A stretch of 64,000 nt of DNA from Dipteris shenzhenensis (GCA_047967505.1 CM106540.1); one strand, 5' to 3'; positions 46,081 to 57,708 are shown, counted from the first letter of the stretch. Numbers and translations are program-made. The notes: a model not told the origin generated them from the letters alone.

Positions 46081-47006
46081 CCTCTACAGGCACACACAGT
46101 GCTCCACAATCAATGCATGTGACCACTCCTGCCACCTTAGCATAGGGCTCCACTGGCACACCTCTTGCTAGGCACAGTGCCACATCATCACTGCATGTGA
46201 CCCATAGTGACACATCATCATTGAGCACATTTGCACTCCTTTTGCCCCTCTGCCTAGATCAAGTCGTATCTCTTGATCCAGGAAGAATTTGAGGGCGCTC
46301 CAAAAAGGAAAGTCGCTCATTTTTTTGTGCTCTACATGCTCGTCACATCATGTGCACATTTCGATACAAGTTACACTCACATTTGAGCCTCGCCCCGCGA
46401 TAAAACCACTTCCTTCATGCACATTCACCTCTCCATCGACGCATCTGACCCAGCACTTAGAAAGAACAAAAGAAAAGGAATTATTTGCTCTTCATTCATC
46501 GATCGACGGTTGGTATAGATCTAGATCAGAGTAGACTAGATCGCCATAGAGGGGACGCTTTGAATTTCCCCAAGTTGCCAATCTGAGCCATGCCCGAAAT
46601 TCCCAACTAGTACCTACTCGGAGTCAATCCATACGCTCACATACGGTTTCACATCATTACATTACCTGAAACCTTACGTTCATCAGTTCAATGAGCAGAC
46701 TTTAGAGAGTACAGAGGCATTGCAAATTGTTTCAGTGGGTAGATAGCACTTGATTTCACACACACATGCCACCATTGTAAAGCCTATTTGGCTATCTCAC
46801 GGCATTGTGCACATCATTTCAGCCTTCTGAAGCCTCTTGGCTATTCCCGGCATCATTGCCAGAAGCCTTGTAATATAGATCAGATTTTATATATTGCAGT
46901 TCTATCTTCACCGATAGTTCAGAGATTTCACTTGGCACAATCAGTGTATTTGTAGTTGATTCATATAGAGATTTTCACGACATTTTTTGAGTACATTTCT
47001 TGCACC

Positions 47007-47990
47007 ATGTCTACGACTAGCAACCTCAATCTGGAGGCATCTACTAAGACAACTCCAATTACGGTACATGGAAATATCGAATGGAGACCACTCTTGTACT
47101 TCAGGACAAATGGGAGTACGTCGATGGGTCTACACCTAGAACATTGGATGATCTAGCCACAAGTAGCTCTACTCCATCTGTTGTCACAGCACCATCAACG
47201 GGATCTACAATGGGATCTACAGCTACACAAATAGTTTCCACACCAGTAGCAGATCCTACCATTGCCCGAGCTTAGGAAGAATGGGATAAGAAAGACAAGT
47301 ATGCCTATCATCTGATCAAGCAAAATATGCAAGATGTCATGCTAGGACAGCTCAACACAGTCAAGACATTGAAAGAAGCATGGGATATATTTGCAGCTGT
47401 CTACGAGTCCAAGAACACATCTAGGATTCTCACCCTGAGAAACCAAACCAACCAGAGTTTCCGCAACAGTAGTGAAACCAGTGATGCTTATGTACTCCGC
47501 ATAAAAGACTACAACAATCAACTTGTAGCAGTAGCAGAGACTATGAACCCCGCAGAAATGGCTCAAGTCATTCTGAATGGACTAGGAGAGGGATACGAGA
47601 ATCTAGTCTAGAGTATTGCCATCCAACAAAAAATTTTGACACTAAAAGAACTTCAGTCAGTTCTACTTAATGAAGAACTCAGGTTTCAGGCAATTCAAGC
47701 ACGAAAAGGTCATTCTAATGATCAGGCATTCACAACTTTAGACAGAAGTAGAGGCAGAGGTAGAGGTAGATCATATTAGAGAAGTGGTAATCATCAGCAA
47801 CAAAATCAAAGTTAGCATCATTAGCATCAGCATCCATCCTCAACAACATCAGAATCAGCAAAGAGGAAATCATTCCAACCGAGGAAGATTCCAAGGACGA
47901 GGGAATGCATCCACCAATGTGTCAAACATCCAATGCAACTACTGTCACAAGTTTGGACACTATGAAAGAGATTGCCGCTGCAAGAAGTAG
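47007..47990 (+). pseudogene. copia G gag
   Basis: Starts MSTTSNLNLEAST, shifts frame near 47085 to TTLVLQDKWEYVDGS, has a TAG at 47274, then a UBN2 block (QNMQDVMLGQL, TLKEAWDIFAAVYESKNTS, MNPAEMAQVILNGLGEGYE) and a stop near 47611. A further frame carries an Arg/Gly-rich stretch and the zinc knuckle CNYCHKFGHYERDC near 47934. At least two frameshifts and several stops are present. Confidence 0.85.
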
Positions 47991-48204
47991 TACGATCAAG
48001 ACGATCAATCCAGCAATAATTGAGGGAATTTTCGAGGCAGAGGAAATCATCGTGGTGGACATTCTAGTCACAGTCATTTTGCAAATGAACATGGGAATAT
48101 GTTTCTTGCAAATGAGGAAATGCATCAGACTGATACAGTGTACCCAGACACTGACTACAATCCCAAAGAGGATTTCAGCTATCAAGTCGACCAAGTGGAA
48201 TAGG

Positions 48205-49160
48205 ATCCTTGGTACATTGACAGCGGTGCATCATCTCACATGACAAATCATCAGGAATGGTTCACAGAAATGAAGCCATTAAAAGGTCAAAAAAATGTCA
48301 TCTATACAACAGACAATACACCGAATCCGCCGGTTCAAGGGACATGCATTATCCCTATGAACAATTTCACTAGTACGAAAGGATTGGTGAAAGATGTGCT
48401 CTATCTTCCGAAGCTTAGCAAGAACCTTTTGTCAGTAGGTCAAATGACAGAACATAATTATTGAGTGATCTTCGATGATGGAGATGAATGCACTATCAGA
48501 GACAAATCCAAAAGACGTCAGCTAGTAGCAAAAGGTGTCAAGGAAGGATGCTTATAGTAATGCTAGCTACAGTACTAGATAAGCATGCCATGTTAGCTCA
48601 ACCGCAACATATGCCACTATCTGCAAAATGGAACAAGAGATATGGTCATGTCAACTTCAAGTACTTGTTAGATCTTAGGAATCAAAATATGGCAATTGGG
48701 ATTCCGAAGCTACAGTTTCTTGGAAAGGTTTGCAAAGCATGCTACTTCAGCAAACAAAAGCGAACCAACTTTGTCAGAAGTACCTCTCGTGCACGAGGTA
48801 TTCTTGATTTGATACATACAGATGTATGGGGTTATGCCTAGACCCGCAGCATCAATGGTTCACTTTACTACTTGACTTTCATCGACAACTACAGCAGATA
48901 TTGTTGGGTCTACTTTCTGAAAGAGAAATTTGAAGTGTTTTCCAGATTTCAGAATTCAAAGCCATGGTAGAAAACCAGACAGGCATAAAGATCAAGGTCA
49001 TGAGATCAGATAGAGGAGGTGAATACATGTCTTCAGCATTCATGAACTTTTGCAGAGGTCACGGCATACGAAGACAATTCACATGTGCAGATACTCCTCA
49101 GCAGAACGCAAGAGCTAAAAGGAAGAATGGGACTTTAGCAGACAGTGCTAGAGCACAAAG
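48205..49160 (+). pseudogene. copia G protease and partial integrase
   Basis: WYIDSGASSHMTNHQEWF at 48210 is the copia protease active site. LYLPKLSKNLLSVGQM follows near 48400. The pre-integrase zinc region (GHVNFKYLLDLRNQN, VCKACYFSKQKR) is at 48640-48770 and HTDVWGYA near 48818. The integrase core is broken by stops, with [33 protein letters not shown] and GTLADSARA readable across frames. The last residues are followed without break by a different protein family. Confidence 0.87.
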
Positions 49161-50088
49161 GCATTTCTAAAAGAATGAAAATTGGGTTCTTGTTAGTGGG
49201 ACACACACATGATCAAATTGATCAAATGTTCAATAGATTCTCTATCAAATTTACAAGGAAAAGTGCATTCGATCTTCTGCAAATTTGCAGTGTGCTACAA
49301 GATGCATATGCTCCAATGTCTACCATTAAGTAATTGAGGAGACATACAATTTGCAGTGTGCTACAAGATGCATATGTTCCAATGCCTACCATTACATAAT
49401 TGAGGAGACGTACAATTTTAGATCATATGCAGATGGAGAAGTTATCTATGACCCATCATTTGTGCATCTCAATGATCATATATTTCAACATCAATTTAAA
49501 GTAGAGAAACAATACTAAAATACTCTTGTGGAGAAAAAAATATTCCAACTTTGAAACTTAACTCCCACAAGAGGGACTCAAGTTCTTATTATCCATTCTA
49601 GCACGTGGAATAGTTTGCGCTCAGCACATGCTACTCTCTTCCACAGGTGAGACAAAAAAGTCCTAGAAAGATAATTGTTCAATGGATTTTCTTCAGTGCT
49701 TTAATGAAATTAAAGAGGCAGTGCGGGGTGCACATGCATATTTTCCATCGAGTACACTGTAATGCTTGGCACAATACTTTTGTACAACAAAAATGATGCA
49801 ATTCATCTCAATGTACCATTTGTGTGGTGTGAAATTAAAGTTTCTAACACAAGCAACATGGATTGTAGTGCAATAGTCAAGGACATGCCAATTGGAGAAG
49901 AATTCTTAGCAATGGTCCATGGAGAAACTAGGGAAATGTATGTTCGCCCTAGAAAATCAACCAAACATCATCTTCAAGAAAAGGAAATGTGGGTCCATGA
50001 GGGCAATGTTGTTATACTATTGTGGAAGTACATTGATATAAAACTCACTCAATTGATGCACTCAAGTGAAAGTATGATCCAGAGATGA
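49150..50088 (+). pseudogene. second DUF7869-like relic
   Basis: MKIGFLLVGHTHDQIDQMFN near 49173-49232 is the same signature seen at 8535-8580. After a 66 bp duplication the frame continues VEETYNFRSYADGEVIYDPS (about 49398), then breaks, and 49762-50088 reads VPFVWCEIKVSN, VRPRKSTKHH and VVILLWKYIDIKL, a plausible C-terminal continuation. Stops and shifts are present. Compared with the 8.4 kb copy it lacks the region upstream of the signature, which has been replaced by copia G integrase. Confidence 0.55.
49283..49414. repeat. 66 bp tandem duplication within the DUF7869 relic
   Basis: ATTTGCAGTGTGCTACAAG...AATTGAGGAGAC starts at 49283 and 49349. The period is a multiple of three (22 codons). 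Four differences were noticed. Confidence 0.9.
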
Positions 50089-50513
50089 GTAAACAAGGAA
50101 AAAGGGAAACCCATTGACGTGTGGACATTCTTAATTTGCAGGATGTGAAAATTCTTGAGTATAGATTTAAGTTAAAAAGTTTTGGACATTTGCACCAAAA
50201 AACCATTGATATTTAAAGCAAAAGCTCAAAGGACTCTCCTAGCTCAATGGAAGACATTCTTATCCTTTGTAATTTGTCATGTTTTCCAATTTGAATAATA
50301 GAACTCTTTTTGTAATTCAAAATTTTATATGTTTTTGGGTTATAGAGTCAAAAGAAGTACTATTTTATGCATTCTTTTCTCATAAAATTAGTGGTTTTAT
50401 AAAAATGTTTCACATCATGGAAGTCTATTTTTTATCCCAAAATTTTGAATAAAGGTACACTTTTTGGTGTTTTCCCCAAAATGAAGTTGAGTTGTTGTTT
50501 TTTCTGACTGACT

Positions 50514-50517
<4 letters not shown>

Positions 50518-50586
<69 letters not shown>
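50518..50586. repeat. (CT)n microsatellite
   Basis: Nearly uninterrupted CT dinucleotides for about 68 bp. Arg/Glu-rich open frames opposite it are artefacts. Confidence 0.95.
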
Positions 50587-51267
50587 ACCCCCCTGGACCT
50601 TACAACCCTTTGCGAGTGCAATGTAGAATCTCACCGACAACATTGTGAAAGTCCCTAATTTTGTTGGCGTGACCTTCATTATTCTGCACATTATTTGTAT
50701 TCCTTGGCTTTTATAGGACGTGACGTTCTTCTTGGTGAAGACTATTCCAACACTACCTAATCCATCCCTTCTTCTTTTTTAAAAGACTTCTTGATGTTGT
50801 CATTGTTGGAGCACATGAATATGTCCAGTGTGGTAGGAAGAGAAGGGGCTAGAGCAAAGCAAGGCATGCTGCCATAATTTGGAGACTCTGTTATAGCAGA
50901 TTTCGAAGTGCAAAAGAAAATGGCACCAAAGCGTAATAAGCCAGGAGAGCAAAGAGACACTCAGTCACAATGAAGACAAAGCAAGACCAATTCATAGCAA
51001 TAGCCAAGCAACAAAGTTTTCAATAAAGGAAAAGTAAGAACAATTCGTAGCATTAGACAAGCAGAGAGAACAAACTAGAGCACCGAGGAGGCTAGGCAAG
51101 AACAACAATTAAAGACAAAGTGCAAAAATCAAAGAACAATATATGCACTCAATCCCATCTAAAGCTGTGGTTCTTTCAAGGAGTCATCGCAAGAACAAAA
51201 TTAGGAAATGGAAGGAAAAAGGGAAGGCAAATAACCAAACAAAAGGGGAAGATGGACAAATAGCATG

Positions 51268-51840
51268 CACCACTTGTGGAGAATGTTAGAAGGGTACTCA
51301 CATTGGATAGCATATGGTGCTTGTGTGAATCAGATAATCTACCCGATTCCTCATTCCCTTGTCATCTTGCAGATTGCATCGCCTGTCACACATGAAGCCC
51401 ACCCTCATATGCCGTTACAAGCGATCTATAGAGCTTCTTCTCACTCTAGGCCTCCTATAGAGCTTCTCACCTCAATCCATCTCACTTCTCAAGTTGCAGC
51501 TCAATCAATCGGTGTAATGAGAATGATAATGTTGGCACACACCACTTGTGGAGAATGTTAGAAGGGTACTCACCTTGGACAGCATATGGTGCTTGTGCGA
51601 ATTGGATAATCTACCCGAGTCCTCATTCTCGTGTCGTCTTGTAGATTGCATCACCTCTCACACATGAAGCCCACCCTCATATGCCATTGCAAGCAATCTA
51701 CAGAGCTTCTTCTCACTCCAGGCCTCCTATAGAGCTTCTTCTCACAGAGCTTCTTCTCACTCCATTCCTCCTATAGAGCTTCTTCTCACCTCAATCCATC
51801 TCACTTCTCGAGTTGCAGCTCAATCAATCAGTGTAATGCG
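51268..51840. repeat. 272 bp tandem duplication
   Basis: CACCACTTGTGGAGAATGTT starts at 51268 and 51540. Both copies run through CCCACCCTCATATGCC to GCAGCTCAATCAATC-GTGTAATG. Copy two has extra AGAGCTTCTTCTCAC units near 51700-51790. Confidence 0.92.
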
Positions 51841-51882
51841 AACGATGAATCAAACTGAGATATCTCACGTAGATGAGGAGGC

Positions 51883-51885
<3 letters not shown>

Positions 51886-51932
<47 letters not shown>

Positions 51933-51936
51933 AGAG

Positions 51937-52006
<70 letters not shown>
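51886..52006. repeat. (GA)n microsatellite
   Basis: GA dinucleotides with a short GGGGGGGAGAGGGG interruption near 51925. Confidence 0.95.
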
Positions 52007-52011
<5 letters not shown>

Positions 52012-52468
52012 CATTTTGTTAAAAACCTCATGCTAGGCAAGAAATGCCATTTTTAAAAAACCCCATGGGCGAGAGAGAGATCATACATTGCAAAAAGAGA
52101 GAGAAGAGCCATTTTTTAAAAAACCCCATGGGTGAGAAATGCCACATCAAGTTGGCTGTGTTGAGCAAATAGCCGCCATGTGGTACTTCCCTTAAAGTGC
52201 TCACAATACAAGGTGAACCTTGGATCTAATAAGGAGCTACGTGATCCAGCTTTGAGAATCTTGAAGTCTAGTTTAGGTTCTGATTTGGCCTTCCAACACA
52301 CTTTCCTTGGGAAAGTTGTCTTTGCATAGTTGGTAAATAAATTTAAAGCATTTGATTGTGAAGGTTACAAATCGAAGCCTAGAAATTTTTCATTCTTTAG
52401 TAGATATTGAGTCTCTGTGGTTCCAACTGTGTAGTGCACACCAAGCAAGCTCTCTTTTAGGAAAATTT

Positions 52469-52726
52469 CTAGGTGTTCAAATGAAATTGTTGATTGTGTG
52501 GTTCCCCTTGTATTCCAAGTGCTAATTTAGCTACCACATTGTCAACAATTTGGTAGATAGTAAGTAGATTGGTGTCTTGCTCCTCGGCCTTTAGATGGTT
52601 TGTCAAATTGAAAATGCTTTTTTTCAAAACATCATCCATTTTTGGCATGTCACATTGCTCCTTAGCCTTAAGATGGTTTGTCAAATTGGAAATTCCCATT
52701 TCCAAATCATCATCCATTTTTGGCAT
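52469..52726 (-). repeat. 78 bp tandem duplication in an open frame
   Basis: The 85-residue minus-strand frame contains MPKMDDDLEMGISNLTNHLK followed by MPKMDDVLKKSIFNLTNHLK, an exact 26-codon period. No family is recognised and no promoter or neighbouring exon is evident, so coding status is doubtful. Confidence 0.6.
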
Positions 52727-52850
52727 GTCACACTTGAAGGCACTAAGTCATCATATTCCTAATGCTTCTAAGCAACAACTAAGGAAGTTTTTATAGCTTT
52801 GTCTTTGGGGGGTTGCCACCAAAAGAATTATGTAACACTCACACAAACGT

Positions 52851-53005
52851 TCAATAATAGGGCTGTTTTGGAGACCACTCCATCGATAGGTGTGTTTTGA
52901 ACACCACTTTTCAATGATAAGGTTGTTTTGGACAATTATACATCGATAGGTGTGTTTTGGACACCATTTTCAATAGTGCTGGGTGTTTCAAATACCACGT
53001 TTCAA
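52851..53005. repeat. 60 bp tandem repeat, 2.5 copies
   Basis: TCAAT-ATA-GG-TGTTTTGGA...ATCGATAGGTGTGTTTTG-ACACCA starts at 52851, 52911 and 52970. Confidence 0.85.
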
Positions 53006-53009
53006 AAAT

Positions 53010-55370
53010 TTTATAGGAGTAATTTAGACACTTCAAGAAACGGCTCAAAATTTGTGAAAGACCCTATGCAAGCATGGTTTTTTCTAGTTATCCCTACAAT
53101 GCATGCATGGTATGGCAAAACTACGTACACATGCACAAATATATATATGTATATCTAGTAACCCCCCTCCTTGAAGAGAGTTGTCCACTTGTATGTCGTT
53201 ACGTGCTCGTTTATTTTTTTTAAAGATGACGAGTAAACCCCTACCTGGAGGAGTCTCACGACATCTACTTATGTGGGTTTTTATCATATCAAGGAGATTG
53301 AGAGTCAGAACCTTAGATATAGATTTTTGTATAGTGTAGCTAAGTAACTTTTCCCTCATCTACAAGGTCCATGAACCATTCAAGTTGGTATTTCTCAGTT
53401 AATCACATTGAGAGGGCACATAATATCATCTCATCATCGTTGAGCCTATTGACTTCACGATCTTGAGAGAGAGATTGGAAAAATAGGCATACTTTGGACT
53501 TCTTGTTGTATTTAAGGATAATTTTTGCAATTTGTATATGGCTCAAATAAGACTTGTGGCCTTGCATCATGGCATTTTTCAATCCCTTAGGAAATACTTT
53601 TCCCATTCTTCTCTTATCTTCCTCTCTTCTTCTCCTCTTCTTGCATAATTGGATCTAGGGTTAAAAGATCTCCCTATACCTAAGGGTGTTTTAGGATGGG
53701 GGGTTGGGTTCCTTAAACCCTCTTGCAAAGTCCCCTTGAATATTCATATACTCATTGTAAAAATAAAAAACAATTGTGTTATCTACTAAAAGCTAGGATA
53801 TTCTAAGTTTTTTTCTCATCCTATTTGATGCAAATATTTACACCAATTTAAACATGGATCTCTCTCCAAGAGAAACAAAGAGGAAAGTATGCATCCCATG
53901 CAACACATCTAGTTCATTTTTATTCATGTGCTGGGATTACTAGTGCAAGTGCATTGCTTCATCCATTAGGATGCCTTAATGAAGTTTGCATTATACCAGT
54001 CATCACAGCCAAGGAACCATCCAAGCATTGGGAAGAAGTCTTAGATGTGTTATGCTAGAGAGTACACTTATTGGGGTTTCTATCTACCTCCATTCAAGGT
54101 GAAAGATAGCATGTGGGCTTTTCCCACATTGTTCTTCAATTCATGTAAGTATGGAGTGCACAATGGTTGTTGAGGCACTATTATTTTTTTATCAAGTATT
54201 GATTTCACATATCTTCATGTAATGGCTAGGTCTAATATCATTGATAATACTCGAATGCTTTCTATCAGCATTGATACTTTTGAAGTCATCATCTTGCAAG
54301 TTGCTAATTTACTAAAAACAAATAGTGCACAATCCTAATGTTGTAAAGATCCTAACTTATGGACCAAGTTTCAATGAGGGTAATGCAAAATGAGAATACT
54401 TTCAACAGGATAGGCTTGCATGTATATGACCATAAGAGAAGGAATGCCAATGCATCACCATGGCCCTTTCATCTTGGCAATCTTATACCAAAAACACACA
54501 GGCATTACAAAAAATTTGGACTCAAAAAGGGCCCCGTAAGGGAGCCCTTGGGCTAGAGACATGGAAGAATAAGGTGAATAAAACCCAATAGAATATTGGC
54601 TGGTGCAGGGAAATAGAATATTGGAAGTGACCTGACTTCTCTATTTCTTTATTCAATGGCCCAAACAATGATATGGAGCACCCACTTGCTACCTCAACTC
54701 TCCCATCGTGTTTTTTAACTTTAACCAAACTGAGAAAACTAGTTTCTCAACCAAACTTGTACCATTTGACCTGAAATCAAATCCTCCCACCCAACTACCA
54801 CACTCCTTTCATTATCTCATTCCTCTTCCTTCCCCTTATTTTTTAGCACCATTTTGAATTTTTCTTTGCTCCAACTCTCTTTTCTAATTTCTTGCTGGCT
54901 CCTGAGTGGGAAGCTTCTTTCTCTATTCTCCCTCTCATGGGATGGACTCTCACGCCAAAATCTCGTCACGTCTCTTCTCTACCTACATTTTCCTCCCATT
55001 TCACTATTCTTTCAAAACTTTCAAGATTTTTGAATGAGATGCAACCTACCTTCTCCTTTCTCTATTTTGGGCACTTCTCCTTCAAATCTCACAACTTCCT
55101 CTCTCACCTAAGATTCTCCCATGATCTGAAATCATTTCATTCAAGAAGACAAGGCAATAGATGTTCTGAGAGAACCATGAATCATGTAGGGTGTTTGGAG
55201 CTTAGAAGGACCTATTAGATAAGATTCTTTGAGAAAAGATAAAAAAGATTGACTTTCAAGAATTGCAGTTATTGCTGATGCATGAAAATCAATCTTTCTT
55301 TTGCCCATCTCTCAATACTAGACACTTTTCCTGTTGCAATCTCTAAGGGTGTATGATTTCAAACCATTTG
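53010..55370. other. intergenic DNA, nothing recognised
   Basis: Only short open frames without domains. A possible coding scrap at about 53900-54060 (TSASALLHPLGCLNEVCIIP) matches no family I know. Confidence 0.45.
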
Positions 55371-55383
55371 TGAAGGTTTGGGG

Positions 55384-55637
55384 CTTGGGGGGTGCACTAC
55401 TTAGAAACCCTATGTATCACATGTGTTCAAGGAGTATTTAAAAAACCCCTCAACTAAAAATTTCCCCCCAAAGAACACCCCTTTTTACTTATGAACTAAG
55501 TGATTTTTTTCTAAAGTTGAATTAAAAAACCCCTCATGTTATTGTAAACCTGTTAAAAGTTTCCAAAAAGTAAAATTAAAATACCCCTCCTTTTGAATGG
55601 ACGTGGTACACTAAAATTTTATGAGGTGAACCCCTGA
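55384..55637. mobile_element. MITE copy 3 with perfect 9 bp target duplication
   Basis: 254 bp with ends CTTGGGGGGTGCACTA / TCAGGGGTTCACCTC. It is flanked by GGTTTGGGG at 55375-55383 and 55638-55646. The interior matches the copy at 39347-39601 almost throughout (AGAAACCCTATGTATCAC, ACCCCTCAACTAAAAATTTC, TTACTTATGAACTAAGTGA). Confidence 0.9.
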
Positions 55638-56070
55638 GGTTTGGGGCCCATCCAAATAGCTTGTATGGAGGTTCAGGTGAGATAATTGTTGTCTCTGTGC
55701 CAACATGCACTTAGGTAGCATAGAATGTGTGTGTAGAGTAGCAGCAAAGCTCCGCTTGTACTTGCATAAGGCTAGGAATAATCTGTCTTAGGAATCCTCA
55801 ACATGCAAGTTCTACTTGAAACTCCTACATGCATGTTCTACATGCAAGTCCTACATGTGATTCCTACATGCATGTTCTACATATGAGTTCTACATGCAAC
55901 ATGCAACTCCTACATGCAACATGCGAGTTCTACATGCAACTGCTACATGAAACATGCAACTCCTACATGCAACTTTCAACTCCTACATGAAACTTCTATA
56001 TGCAAGTTCTACATGTAGAGAGAGAATGTCTTATAATTCCTACATGCAGGGAGAGAAGCTCTCCAACTTA

Positions 56071-56078
56071 TATAAATA
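56071..56078 (+). promoter_or_regulatory. TATA box of the inverted-pair LTR
   Basis: CTTATATAAATACCCCATAATGG is conserved in both LTR copies (minus strand near 58556-58570 in the other), as expected of an LTR promoter. Confidence 0.55.
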
Positions 56079-56814
56079 CCCCATAATGGAATGAAGTCCA
56101 CACTCTTTGTTGGGGCATTGTGTTGAGTTCTACTTTGGTATTCCAGGCAATTGTCTCCAAGTGTCAATGCTTCCTTGCACTCCACATCCAAAAGCATGTC
56201 CTAACCTTGCAACTCCTCCTCCCCTCTCCTCCAACCTTGCAACCCATCCTCTCCCTCTCCTCCTCCTCCTCCTCCTCCTCCTCCTTAGTTCTCCTCCCTC
56301 CTCCTCCTCCTCCTCCTCCCTCCTCCTCGTCCTCCCCCTCCTCCTCCCTTTTCCTCCCTCCTCCTTCTCCTTCTCCTCCTCCCTCCTCCTCTTCCTCCTC
56401 CTCCCTTCTCTCTCTCCTTTCCTGCCATGCTCTTACACCTTCTTCCTCTCCCACTCCTATCCTCCCCCCAAACCCTTAGTCCCTCAACCCTTGATGTCCA
56501 TGATCTACAAGGGAGACGCGTTCTCCACCATGTACTCTACCCTGAACCTTAGATCCTCCTTCTAACCCTTAAATCCCTTCTGGACCCTGGAACCTCTTCT
56601 AAATGCTGGAACCTCTCTTTGAACCTTGGAACCTCCTTCTAAATCTTGAACCTCCCTCTAACCCTTAAACTCCTGCTTAAGCCTTCAACACCCAATGAAG
56701 GTGAAAACCTCATTACCCCAACCATGATGATGCATGTTCCTTTCATACATGCATGTACTATGTTTGCTTATCACACTTAAGCCCATGTCTCTCACCACAA
56801 TACGACCTGAGGTC

Positions 56815-57059
56815 TCAGGGGGGTCACTATGTATAAACCCTCTATATCACATGCGTTCAAGGCCTATTTCTAAAATCCCTTATCTGTAAATTTTTCATTA
56901 ATAAAATGTACCCTTTTTCTATACAAATCTGTAAAATTTTTCCAAAACTATTTTAAATAGTCCCTTATGTATATTTATTTCTGTAACTTTTTAAAATAAA
57001 AAATATCCTTCTATTGAACTCACGTGATAGGGTTACATATGATGAGTGACCCCCCCGAG
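56815..57059. mobile_element. MITE copy 4 inside the LTR, with 9 bp target duplication
   Basis: 245 bp with ends TCAGGGGGGTCACTA / CTCGGGGGGGTCACTC, flanked by CCTGAGGTC at 56806-56814 and 57060-57068. The homologous LTR at 57709-58914 has a single CCCGAGGTC at the corresponding place (minus strand, near 57837) and no insert. This confirms insertion and duplication length. Confidence 0.93.
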
Positions 57060-57191
57060 CCTGAGGTCCTATGCTCCACTTAAACTACAAATGAGAACAC
57101 CAAAATATCTGTAGGTGACAAAAAGCCTCGGAATCCTACTTACTGAGAATACCCTACTCTTCTTGCAGAAGCCATGGAAAAGAGCCAACAT

Positions 57192-57708
57192 TAGGCGCCC
57201 AGGGGGCAAACTTGGGATTCGGGAGTAGGGTGGTGGTCGATGGAGAGGGAGGAGGGTCTTGCGTAGGGCTCGTAATGGGGAAGGGGATGGAGGCTAGATG
57301 TGAAAGAAGAAGAATGAGGGGGTGGAGTGGGTTTTTATAGGAATGGGTGTAGGGTTAGGGTCAAGCCCTAAACTCTTGCCTGGCCATAACTTTTCATGGT
57401 TAGCTCAGATTGCTCTTCTGTAAAAAGTGAAATGTTTGAAATTGCGAGCTCTATGCATTCGTGTCCATTACCTAGCCGGATTTGTTCTTGAAGTGGCTTC
57501 CTTTTAAGAAATAAAGAAAATGTTTTAAGGTAGTAACCCAAGGTTGATGCTTGGGGTAGGTATGTTTGGCTAGAGTTGGAAAAAAATTTAACTCTCCTTG
57601 CCCTTGAGTGTTATGTTCATGAAAGTTTGTAGTAGTTTGTTTTTTACACATAGTTGTGTATGTTTACTCATTACTTGAGACACCATTCTCCCCGACAGCA
57701 GCACCAAA
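57192..57708. other. spacer between inverted LTRs, with two leader edges
   Basis: Both ends begin like retrotransposon leaders next to the LTR end CCAACA. On the minus strand, 57708 downward reads TTTGGTGCTGCTGTCGGGG, close to the PBS style common in plant gypsy elements. On the plus strand, 57192 onward reads TTAGGCGCCCAGGGGGC, a diverged version. No gag or pol is present in the 517 bp. Confidence 0.6.

Larger units (their letters stand above)
46250..49160 (+). mobile_element. Ty1/copia element G, decayed, 3' end replaced by other DNA
   Basis: Leader (46250-46980), gag, zinc knuckle, protease and integrase follow in copia order. The element stops at about 49160 inside the integrase, where a DUF7869-like relic begins. 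No PBS or LTR could be identified with confidence upstream. The leader segment 46280-46340 matches element E's leader in inverse orientation. Confidence 0.82.
55687..57191 (+). repeat. LTR (plus orientation) of an LTR retrotransposon, carrying a MITE
   Basis: Starts TGTTGTCTCTGTGCC and ends ...GAGCCAACA. Without the MITE and one duplicate it is about 1.25 kb. It contains a U3 minisatellite of CTACATGCAAC units (55805-56010), a TATA box (TATAAATA, 56071), a (CCT)n tract (56255-56410) and TTC/GGAACCT-rich repeats (56570-56680). It is homologous over its full length to 57709-58914 in the opposite orientation. Confidence 0.85.

Noticed and set aside
46500-46530. GGTTGGTATAGATCTAGATCAGAG as a primer-binding site for copia G
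   Set aside because: Only TTGGTATAGA resembles the PBS and no LTR edge precedes it; too weak to call.
50415-50691. Arg/Glu-rich frames opposite (CT)n
   Set aside because: Microsatellite artefact.
56107-56565. 152- and 119-residue Ser/Pro/Leu-rich frames
   Set aside because: Translation of (CCT)n inside an LTR; the mirrored frames at 58102-58534 in the inverted LTR confirm they are repeat artefacts.
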